64,000 nucleotides of DNA from Colocasia esculenta (lineage: Eukaryota > Streptophyta > Magnoliopsida > Alismatales > Araceae): positions 10,680,712-10,744,711 of the forward strand of contig CM024759.1 in NCBI GenBank assembly GCA_014218235.1, written 5' to 3'. Positions 20,901-32,900 of the stretch are shown here, one piece after another. Each line of letters opens with the position of its first letter. The first letter of the stretch is position 1. Both the position numbers and the translations under genes were made by a program. The notes under the pieces were generated by a model. It was not told where the DNA came from, searched no databases, and saw nothing but the letters and a program-made list of their open reading frames with translations.

Positions 20901-23900
20901 CATATGCTATAAGTAATGTCAAGACTTACTATAAATGATGTGTATATTTGCTGTAAGTGATATTAATACTTAATGAAATATATTATATGTTATATTGTAA
21001 CACAACTGTGGTTGTAGCTTAGTGGTAAGGGTATCTCATGTTGAGTTTGTGAAGACTTGGGTTCGAATCCTAGCACTCACAAACAAATAAAGTATTTTTT
21101 GTTTTCTAAAAGCTTATAGCTGTAGGCTGTAACTGATATCAAGACTTACTGTAAGTGATATGAAGACTTCCTGTAAGCGATATGTAGGCTTACTATAAGT
21201 GATATATATATATATATATCAAAGACTTATTATAAGTGATATTAAATGTTTACTGTAAGTGATATGAAGGCTTCCTGTAAGTGATATGTAGGCTTACTGT
21301 AAGTGATATTAAAGACTTACTGTAAGTGATATGAAGGCTTCCTGTAAGCGATATCAAAGACTTACTGTAAGTGATATTAAAGGCTTCTTGTAAGTGATAT
21401 AAAGTCTTTCTGTAAGCGATATGTAAGCTTACTGTAAGTGATATGGCTTCTGTAGGTGACATCAAAGGCTTACTATAAGTGATATTAAAGGCTTACTGTA
21501 AGTGATATTAAAGGCTTACTGTAAGTGATATGAAGACTTGCTGTAAGTGATATCAAAGCTTACTGTAAGCGATATATACACTAGCTGTAATGAATGTAAG
21601 TGTACATAGGGAAAGACCAGAAGAAGGAAGGGCAAAATAGAAAAAAGTTGATGCTAAAAGGACATCTCGTCTTCCAAGACTCATAAATGCTCAAAAACTA
21701 AAAGTAGGGACTAGAAATTAAACAACACAAAAAAGAAAAGACTATATGACTTATGGTCTTCTGACAGGGACTATAAATTAAGTCTAACCCTCTGACAATG
21801 ACTTCTAATTAATTTTTCCTATTATCAATGTACAAGTCAAGTCTTCTGACATAAAATTGCATAAATATCTCTGAAGGGTTGGAAATTTCAGAAATGTCCT
21901 TGAAAGGATTAAAATTGTAGAAATGTCCTTCAAAAGACTGAAGTTTGCAGACATGTCCCTTTTGGACAGAAAATTGAAGGAAGATCCTTAACACGGTTGG
22001 CCATGTCGCTGCGAACCGCGGTGGCACAGCCATGCCGTACCGTGCCATGGCTCTTATCTCCCATTTTTTTTTCGCTTTCCCTACATCTAATATATCTAAG
22101 AGATCTAAATAATGTCTAATTGAGATGAAATTTTAAACATAAACTAATTAAGAGATATACAAATTATGATAATTTTAGTTTAATTTTTAAATTAATTTTT
22201 TGTCCAGTGAAAATTACCCCAAAAAATCATTAAGTTGACTTAATCTCAATATCTCTACATCAATAATTTCTGTTATTTATGTTTTTATAATCAGTACATT
22301 TTTCTGATAATTATGATGACTTCAGATTTGACTTTATTTTTAAAATTAAATAACGTCCTATCGAGGTGCACACAATCAAAGTCGTGTCAGAATCATGGTT
22401 GGTTGTACCGCCGCATATCATGGCGGTAAGGCCGATCCGTACTGCCGCGTACCATGACAGTATGGCCGACCTGTACCGTGCCACGGTCGGTTCTCCCCTC
22501 TTTTTTTTTTAATTTTTCTTCCCCACATCCGACACATCTAAGAAGTCTAAACGATGTCTAATGAAGATGAAAATTTAAATATAAGTTAATTAAGAGATGA
22601 TACACTTTAGGAAGAATTAATTATTGGTCCCTGGCAGGGATCTGATATTATTTTCAGATCCCTATTAGGTTTTCCCGCGCTGTCCAGTCCCTGCTTTATG
22701 CGGGATTTATTTTTAGGTCCCTGCCGTTAACCTCCGTTATCCCCCCCCTTGTGACTGTTTCACCTACGAAAGTGTGTAACTATGTAAGTATCATATGTGT
22801 ATTTGCGTAAGTATGTAAATCCTGGAAAAAGCTAAAAGGAGCCATCTTCAGTGAAAACCCGAAAGGGCGTTGAAGTTGGTAATGTGAGAAAAAAGGGAAA
22901 GAACATACCCAAACTACAAACCCAAAATCCAAACTCGTGGCTACTCTACTCAAAAAGAAGAAGAAGAAAAAAAAATGGGGCTCAAAATAGAGGTGCCATG
23001 ACGGACTTAAGTATACGGTTCGCTGTGTACTCAAAGGTAAAAAAAAGAAAGAGTCAAACACCGGCCGAGGTGAAAATCCGAAAAGGGCACCTTAGGCAAA
23101 AATAGATAACCTCTTGGCGTGAAAGCCCGAAAAGACGCGACAGAAAAAGCTAAAGGGGGCTAGTATTGGTGAAAACCCGAAAGGACGCTAATGCTAGTAA
23201 AGAGATCAAAAAAAAGGGAAAGAGAAAAGAAAAAAGGAAAAAGAAGTAGTGTTGACTCGCATGTTCCTTTTGGACGGTCAACCTACTTGAATCTCGAATT
23301 TTGGTTTTGACTCACATGTCCCTTTTGAACTGTCAATTCCATTGAATTTCACTTGTCGTGTTGACTTACATGTTACTTTTGGACTGCCAACCTACTTGAA
23401 TCCTAAACCTTGGTTTTGACTTATACATCCCTTTTGGACTGTCAATTCTATTGAATTCTATTTGTAGTGTTTATTGGCATATTCCTTTTGGACTGTCAAC
23501 CTACTTGAATATCAAATTTTGATTTTGACCTCCATGTCCCTTGTGGGTTGTCAATTCCATTGAATTCTATTTCTAGTGTTGGCTTGCATGTTCCGTTTGG
23601 ACTCCCAACTCTACGTGACTTCAAGTTGAACTCCCAACAAATCAAAAAAAAAAAAGGGGAGAGGTTTCTGATGAAGTAAAATTTGCCTCATTTAGGAAAG
23701 ACATGATAAAGGCCTGAGGTAAATACTTGAGGTGGCTACCAAGAAATGTAAGAATGTACATCGAATACAAATCTTGGTGCATCTTTGATTCGCGCCAACT
23801 GTGCCCCCCAATACAACCCTCCATAATTTCAGTGGAAGGAAGATGTTTCGAATGAAGCAGAATCTCAAACTCAAGATGTATGTCCATGGATGTTGGGTCA

Positions 23901-26900
23901 TTCAAATTTGAAGCTGTGTAAGTTGTGAAACCCTCCAATATGGGCACTCGGTGTGACAAGTCGGGGAGGGTATGTCACTCAAGCAGCAATCATTGCTTTC
24001 CAGATGAGTCCTTTGACTCGAAATTTGCTAAAAAATATCAAGTCTCACGTTAAGCTTAAAAGGCGAGTTTCAAAGAAAATTTCAAATCAAACCATTGAGC
24101 AAAGTCAGGAAGGCTAGCCTCAGCCGTAGAATCTCCCATCGAATCCTGAGTAAAGCCAAAAAGGCAAGATTCGGGAGGAAGATGTCAAATCAAATCTCGA
24201 GCAAAGCGAGAAAGGCAAGTCTCGGGAGAGAGCTATCAAATCAGGCCGAAGAGCAAAGCCAGAAAGGCGGGCCTCACCGGCCAAACACCAAATCAAGCCG
24301 TTGAGCAAAGTCAGAAAGGCAAGTCTTAGCAGCCGAAACTCCAACCCAACCTTGAGCAAAGTCAGAAAGACAAGTCTCAGGAGGAAAATCTCAAGTCAAG
24401 CCGTTGAGCAAAGCCAGAAAGACAGGCCTCATCAGCAGAGTCTCCCATGAAATCCTGAACAAAGCCAGAAAGACAAGATTCAGAAGGAAGATATCAAAAT
24501 CAAGTCTCCGAGCAAAGCCATGAAGGCAATTCTTGAAAGGAAATCAAAATCAAATCCTGAGCAAAGTTAGACTGAAGAAAACTGAAGTCAACTCCAAGCA
24601 AAAGCCATGGAACAATTCTTCAATAAAACTTAGTCGTAGGGTTGACTTGGTGGAGCGGGTCCATGTCACTTCTTTGAAATGATGAGTCCTCTCCTGAGAA
24701 TTGCTGAGTTGGAAAATATTTAAGAAAATATTCTCACCAGTCCCCACTAAGGGAGCTCCCGGTGGGACTCCCGACTCTCCTCCCAACTCTTATAAAAGGA
24801 GGCCGATGCCATAGGAAGAGCAGGATTTTTTTTTGGAACTTGAAGTTTCTTTTGGTTGGAGGCTCGGGAGGAGTCAAGAATGGTCTCCTCGTCTTGTGTA
24901 GTTGTTTGTTGTCTTGAAAGAAGAGAATGCCGCAAGTCTCTTTCTACTCTTGATATTTTATATAAAAGTCTCTATGGAGATTTATTTATCAAGTCATGCA
25001 AATTTTGCACAAAAGAGCTTGCGAAGGCCAATATTTGCAAAAAGTACTCTTTTGAGTATTAGCAATGTACAAGTCAAGTCTTCTCACAGAAAATTGCATA
25101 AATATCCCTGAAGGGTGGAAATTTCAGAAATGTTCTTGAAAGGATTGAAATTGTGGAAATGTCCTTGAAAAGACTGAAGTTAGCAGAAATGTCCCTTTTG
25201 GACAGAAAATTGAAGCAATATCCTCAAAGGGCGGGAAAATTGCAGAAATACCCCCATGTTTGGGAAAATTGCAGAAATACTCATGTGTTCTGGGAAAATT
25301 GCAGAAATACTCCCATGTTGAAGGGAAAATTCCAGAAATGTCTCTGTTTGGCAGAAAATTGCAAATCAGTCCTGCTGTCCGAAAATTGCAGAAAAATCTA
25401 TGTCAGGGAAAATTGCTAATATATCCCTGGATTAAGGAAAATTGCAAAAATACCATCTGAAAGCACAACATTACAGAAATACCCTCCAAAGGGTGACAAG
25501 TGCTAAAATGTCCTCAAAAGGACAGAAATCACCAAAACATCTTCAAGAGGGAAAATTGCATGAATACCCGAGTCTGGGAAAATTACAGAAATACCCCTGG
25601 AGAATAGAAATTGTAGAAATGTCTCTAGAAAGGTCCCAAACCCAAAGACCTTGAATGGGGAAATTGTACAAATGCTCCCGCTTGTGAGAAAGTCGTTCAA
25701 GCTATGTTTGAACTTCATGGAAGCTATGTTTGAACTTCATGGAAGTTACCAAAATGCCGTCGAAGTTCAAAAATTGCAAGAAAGTCCTTTTAAAAGAAGA
25801 AACTATACAAGGTTCATGCCGTTTACACGGCTCAATAGAGCAGGACCCATGTCACTTCTCTGAAGCGACGTGCGCTCTTTTGAGTCCGGTTTACAACTGG
25901 CGAGGTCTTGGGATCGTCAAGAAATGACAAATATACCCATGGCAGTCGTGAAATGATTGAAAAGCCCTAAGAAGTCGAGAAATGATACAAGATGCTCAGA
26001 GAAGTCAACAAATGATGGAAATATCCGAGCATGCCAATAAATGACGAAGACGCCTGAGGAAGTCAATAAATGACCGAAGCACTTACGAACGTCAAGGGAT
26101 GGCAGAAGCATCAGGGGAAGTCAATCAATGACGGAAATACCCGGAACCTCTCAGAAAAGTCAAGAAATGACGGAAATGTCTGAGCATGCCAATCAATGGC
26201 AAAGACACCTGAGAAAGTCAATAAAGGACCGAAGCACTCAAGAACGCCAAGGGATGGCAAAAGCATCCAAGGAAAGTCAACAAATGACGGAAGTCCCCGG
26301 GACCATGGATGGCAGAGTCGGGTCGAGTGGCTGGGTCGGCCCCAGCCGATCCCGACCCTGAGTCGGGCCGAGTCGGCCCGAGTCGGGACAATGGACTTTG
26401 TAAACCAGTCTTGTGGGTGGGTCGGTGTCCCCCCCCTAGAGTCGGGTCGCCAGGGGCCGACCCGACTCAGAGTCGGCCGACTCCGCTCCGAGTCGGCCGA
26501 CTTTGCCATCCATGCCCGGTACTGCTCGAAAAGGCCAAGAAATGGCGAAAATATCCGCGAAGGTCAAGAAATGACAAAAAAGATATGGAATGCCAAGAAA
26601 TAGCAAAATTACCTAAGGAAAGTCAACCAATGATGGAAATACTCAGGACTGCTCGGGAAAGTCAAAAAATGATGGAAAGAACCTGATGATATCAGCCGAT
26701 GACAAGAGGTCTGAAAAGGCCAAGAATGGCAGTGGTGCCTAGAAATGTCAGAAAATGGCAAGAAGCTCTTGAACAGTCATGGATACAATGTTGTCTAAAT
26801 CTCCTTCAGATTTTTTCTTCAAAACACAACATTCACCAAGTTTTCAGCTCTATGATCATAGTGACTGATACTTACAGAATTACCCTGATGTGGGAGGGCT

Positions 26901-29900
26901 ACAGAAATCTCAGAAAAGATGGAAGATTGCAACAAAACCTCCCAAAAGGGTACAAACTTGCAGAAATCGGGCAAGACCACTTAAGGGTCCTATCACAGTC
27001 AAAAGGGTGATGCTGACTACAAACAAATACAATGGGCCGACAGTGATCATCTTGGCGATCCAATGATCCGCTTGGGATCGAACTCAAATCCAACGGTCTG
27101 ATCGTGATGATATTCAAATACAACGATCCGATCGTGATGATATTCAAAAATTTCAAATACAATGATTCGATCATAGTGAAGTTCAAATACAATTGTCCGA
27201 TCGTGATGATATTTAACTACAACGATCCGATCGTGGTGAAGTTCAAATCCAACGATCCAATCGTGATGAATATGTGAATCAACGACCTGATCGTGACAGA
27301 AGCAAATTCAAAAGGGTCCGATTGTGATCAAAATAAATTCTGAAGACCCAATCATATAATCAGGACCATTTATAAAAGTCTTGAAAGACCAATTGTATTC
27401 CAAATTACATGTGTATAAGCAATGAATACTTCAAATTTCTTTGCAAGAGTATATATCCATGAAGGACGATCATCAAGATCAATATTGTCATAACGAACAG
27501 AGACAAAATGTGTTCTTTGACAGAGAATCAAAGGTGTTTGAGGTCACCTTGATGTAAATTAGCATTGACTTTAGTCGGTGGGGAAATGTCTCGTACACGA
27601 CACCCAATCATCTGATAAATGAATGAAATTTGTCTGTTTTAACAGACTAGCATGCCCGCAAAATAGATAAACATTAACCAAATTATCTTTTTCTTCTAAA
27701 AGACAGTAGAAAAGATGAAGAAATTCCGTGTGTTAAACACTGACAAACCAGACAAATAAATCTCTTGAATTTTCTTTACCAAGCTGAGAGGTGCAGATGA
27801 TTGAAAAGCATCTCCCCCTTTGGCTCGAACAAGTAAAAACCATCCACTGTAGGGCCAGTCCCAACTGTCTATATTACTTTGAGATCCTAAAACTGATAAT
27901 GATCAGGAGAAAAGGGTTATGAAACAAGATAATTATTTGGTAATGCTGCTTATACAGAGGCAAATTTATAGAAAGAGAGGAAACATGAAGAGTAGATGAC
28001 AAGGTAAGGGCACCTGAAAGTCTCATAGAACTCTTGCTAACAACAATAGGTTGAATCCTATCAGCAATAGACACTTCATCATGGCCCAACGATAGAGAAC
28101 AGGAAGAAAATCATGTTGATGCAGAAGCAAAATCGACAGCAAATATGACAAAGGAATAACTGTTATGGAGTCAAAATTTCATTTTATTTTGTATTTTCGT
28201 TTTTATTTTTTGTCTTGTATGGAGCACTTGAATAATTTAGTAGGTCTTTTATTAATTAAATAAAGGTATTTCCACGACTAATTGGGTCTTAGGACAGGGA
28301 GAGTCAATTTCCTTTTAATGAGAGGATTCTTGTCAAAGTTGTACTAGTGTTCCTCTATAAATAGAGACTCATCATTGTTTCAGGAATTAGTGATTTTTTT
28401 TTAAAGTGGTTAGTACCACATGTTTACATTAAAAGAAAGAGAATGTACAAATATAGGTAGGTCCAAACCCAAAAAGAAGCCAACCCCAAAACACCTATAC
28501 AACAAAAGCATACCAAGGTGTGAAAGAAATCTAATCTCCCAGGGAACCAAAAAGAGGAGATAAAGATGAATTTACATTGGAGAGAGTGGCCACCCACTCC
28601 TGCACCCTATCCGAAACAAAATGTAACAATAGATTCTCTACACGAGATTCCCTCCTGAAGATACTGTGGTTGCATTCCCCCCACACTGCTCATAATGTGG
28701 CATGAAGAATGAGCCACCACAACAATCTATCCGACATGAGGGGCCAGGACCTGAGGGGACAGGAATTAATGAAATTGATTTGACAACTCCTTCTTCAGAG
28801 TGCAGTCATGGAGTTATCCCTTATGTGAGAGGTCCCCAGTGAGAGGGTGTATACAAGGCCCATGTTATCTTTGTTTGTGTATTGTCCTCAAAGTTACCGT
28901 CACCGGTGCTGCCAACCCCGCCACTGCCATCTTCTTCTGCTATAATCCTATTCCCCCTCCCCCCCCCCCCCCCCGCTCATGCTGCCAGGAGGGTCGACAG
29001 TTCAACTCCCTGTCGCTCACAAAGGCTGCCACCAACAGGCATACGGAACAGCCCCTGTGCTCGCCTTCCTTGTCACACTCCTCGCTTGTCGGCAGCCCTC
29101 GTGCTGCTGCCTCAGCTTCTAGCTTGGGCCCAACCTGTGGGAAACACGACCAGCATCCAGTCATTGCCCCACCATGCGCCAGCCCTCCCATGAGAGCCAC
29201 CATGCGACGACCCTCATTATACCGGTACGGTTATACCAACCCACGTCGGTATAGCGAGCGTCATCACAGTGAGACATTTACCCAACAATGACATTCGGCT
29301 GAGATACACGTGAATATAAGAACAGAGTAGCGGAAGTAAAAGAACCACTGTCTTCATTTCATTCATCATCCACATTTAACATACATGTTTCGATAACATT
29401 TAAAGAGCTAAAAGTCCACATAATTAAATTGCTGAAAATCAAATACATAAATGTCCACACTTATACATTTGTCCATGATAATGCTAGTACAATGTTGCAA
29501 TTACATACATCAAAATGCCAAAAGTCACAACTAAGCTCCACCAAACTAGCTACTCCCCGCGCTCGGAGTCACTTTCCACGGTCTCCTCCAAAGGTGTGTC
29601 ACCTACTACACCTGTATGCCGAAGCAAGTAATGAGTCTAAAAGACTCAGCAAATAACTCTACACATACCATACATGTACATGTCATAGCAGGTTTTACAT
29701 ACACATTTTCAAGGCACAACATGTAGCATGCTTATCTTTGAAATTAACAACCTATCATGGTAATTCTATTAATGAAACACATAATTCATGCTTTCAGATT
29801 TCCTAATTCAAAATCGCCTATCACATGCTCTCTAATCATTCCTACACATGAAAGTTCTACTTTCAATTAAACTAAAACATGGAAGAAATTTAGCAAGACT

Positions 29901-32900
29901 AGTTTACATACATGAAAGAAAACATTTCTAACATGGTTACTACTTATTCTTGTACATGCACATGACCATTTCACATACTTTAAGCTTGCCGTTTTGATGT
30001 GGTTTAACACTCTACAATCTAACACATGAAAGCTACATTCTCATTCAAACCACAATGTGAGAGCAAACATACATGGGATGGTTTACACATAAGTAAGGAT
30101 TGTCCCTAGCATGGATTCTACGCATTGTACACATATAAGACATGATCGTAACCACATTTATATTGCTGTTCTAACATGATTTCAGATCCTCATATCATGG
30201 ATTTCAATCTCACATCCTCACATTTCGGTTTCACATTTTTACACAATTTCTTATTCACATATTTCACACTTTACACATTGCACATTTACACATTGTTCAC
30301 ACTACACAATTTGCACATTATCACAATCACATTCACATTTTACACTTTAGTGCCGTGACACATAGTCCAAACCACCATAAGAAGGACATATCACATCACA
30401 TACACATAGACGTCACCTAGGCAATACAGTGACGACTCTTGGACTGCGCAGACCGGGAGAACAAGTCTCCACCCTAACCAGTGGTACTTGTCCACCTCCA
30501 GGATTTCATCCTAATGCCCTTAGGATCATAACACATTGAACCCTCTCAGGGGGACTTTTCCCTGATACGGTTCCACTGCCCTCTATAGAAGCAGTGTCAC
30601 ACTTGGCACAGGTTTACACATTACACATATCGATTTTTACACACATTTTACACATGACGCTCACATCTCATTCATTCTCTCATTCGCAACATGACTGTTT
30701 TTCCTAATCATGCCACTACAGATGATATAATTTATCATTCAGGAAATTACACTAATCAGGTTGGATTACCCAGAATTAAAGCATTTCACAATGGCATGCA
30801 TTAATTACCCATTTTTGCATGGAAAATTTATATTGTGTGGTATAGTTGTCCAAATGACCTGAGAATTTAACCACAGACTGATTTCAGGTTTATGATTTCA
30901 CATGCAAAATTTCACATTTTCCTGACTCATACCGCATTTACAGAAATTAAAACATTCATTCGCATGTCATTCATAATTCAACTTGTCATGGGACATAAAC
31001 TAAATTCTCAGATTGGCAATTTACAGATCTGAATTTATCACATATGTTGTCATAGAAATTTTTCGCGAATTTATTTCACGACATACCATTTACTATGAAT
31101 TTTTAGAAATCCTACACATACTTGCTATTTCCATTGCAGTAATTACAATAAATCACATGAATATGGATAATTTCTCAAATTCACAGGGTATAAACTGACA
31201 CATGTACACATGGGGTAGAAAAATCCAGGGCAATTAATTCCTCCAAAATCATATAGACAGTAAGTAATCATACGTAACCCTTTTTCCTCACATGCATTTC
31301 GATAAATCCAACAATTCATGCCATCCACAGAAAATCACAGAAATTTCCACACACATCACATTAGTTATTTTACATAACATATAAAATTTACACTATATCC
31401 TCAAGCGTCAAAGTCCGGAAAATAAATATTTAAGGCAGAACAGTTCACTGTTCTACACTGAAGAACTTGGCGGCAGTGTCTGGCCGTTCAAGATATGGAC
31501 GGCAAGATTGCTGGACGTTCACTGGAGATCTTGGCGTCAATGCATTGACGCCAAGTTCCTGTCTGCGTAGAAACACAGACCGAACTCCAAGCATCAAGGA
31601 GAATGGGGGATCTAGGACACGAGGAAAAATGTACAAAAATGGTAAAACCCTATTAGACACCTACAGGGACGATGTGTGTAGGTTACTTGCCTCTCTAAAA
31701 ACCTCTAAAGGGATCTATGTTGCTGTTGAAGCTCTCCTTGGGCAGTCCTAAGAAGCCTTCAAAACACCACTCCTCCGGGTTCTTGGTCGATGCAGGTGCT
31801 AAGCCAGTGGTGGGGAAGCCTTCTCCTTGGTTCCCTCTAGCCTCCAGTTGCAATAGAACGCCGGATGAAGCCTTGGATCGCCGGATTGAAGCCTCCAAAG
31901 TTCAATCTTTGCACAGTCCCGAGCTAGGGTTTTCTCTTCTCTTTGCAAAGAGTCAAGAGAGGTTTTCTGGTGCAGCAAGGGTTTAGTTTATAGGAGAGGG
32001 GTTTGGGGAACCCCGGAGAGGTGATGGGATGGCCTGATAGCCGTTGGGGACTTCTCCCCAATGGCTGGGCTTGCTTGCCCCCGGAGTTCTGGGCTCTGCA
32101 ACGCATGCAGGTCAGAGAAGTTGGCGTCCACATCGCTGGACGCTGGGGTTAGTGTTGGCGTCCATATGGTTGACGCCGACACCACATCGACGTCTGTTGA
32201 TATTGACGCCAATATGGCCTCCGGCCAGAACTCTAAAACATGCAGAACCATGTACACCTTATACCTATATATGTCATATGTATACTATTGCGCACACACA
32301 ACCATCATATCCTTCGTACATTATTTACATCTAATTCATACACATGCATGCAATAGTATACTAACTAGTACTTACGTAGATATTTACATACGTACATACA
32401 CAACATGAATTATTTACATGTAATTCAATAATGTAACAAAATTCGAGGGCCTTACACACCATCTCCGCACCCCCCTTCCTGCCACTCTAGCTGTCGTCAT
32501 TGTTTGCAACCCAGTGTGGGTTAGCCTCACCAGCACATGCGACAACACCTTGCCAGTGCAGTCAACTCCCATCACGATGCTGGTCTGCTACAAGTTCATG
32601 ATGTGCAAAGTTGGGATCTTTGTAGCTGTCCCATATCGCACGTGATCAATAGTGCTAGAGTTAATAACGTAGGAGAGTAGGAGGTGCTAGGATGCAGAGT
32701 AAGAGCATTTAGAGCAGCACCATGTATATTTTACTTGAGTTAATAGATGGAGTAGAGGAGTGTGAGGGTGATTTAGAAGCTGCTCGAATGTGTCAATGTC
32801 AGAAGTAGAGAATGTGACGGCTTTAGGCCTGGCAATAATAGTCAAGCAGCCCTCTGAAGCGGCCTCTCAATAATGATGAACCTGTTGGATGAAAGTGGCA

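Larger units (their letters stand above)
17694..27375 (+). mobile_element. Rearranged Tat-like Ty3/gypsy LTR nest (composite)
   Basis: Starts TGTTAGACACCAAAAAT, like the LTR start of the reverse copy at 38720 (TGTTGGCACCGAAAATTTT), and ends near GATTATATAATCAGGACC-type sequence as that copy does. Parts in order: GC-rich array, inserted TIR element, promoter-like segment, inserted 2.5-kb palindromic element, GCAGAAATGTCC-type repeats, a duplicated AT-rich unit, a stretch with four GAAAACCCGAAAGG-type words, a 52-bp array, a second promoter-like segment, then three more arrays. GAAAACCCGAAAGG words are typical of the 3' region of Tat-lineage elements. No coding capacity is left. Whether this is two truncated LTRs around a remnant interior or one duplicated LTR is open. 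Confidence 0.55.

Noticed and set aside
21007..21085. Functional tRNA gene
   Set aside because: A and B boxes fit, but acceptor ends do not pair and no anticodon arm is evident.
24095..24600. CRISPR-like regular array
   Set aside because: Repeats are diverged, contiguous with similar spacers, and lie in a plant retroelement; no cas genes.
28800..29291. 163-codon frame on +
   Set aside because: Crosses the solo-LTR border at 29203 and a C-run; no domain.
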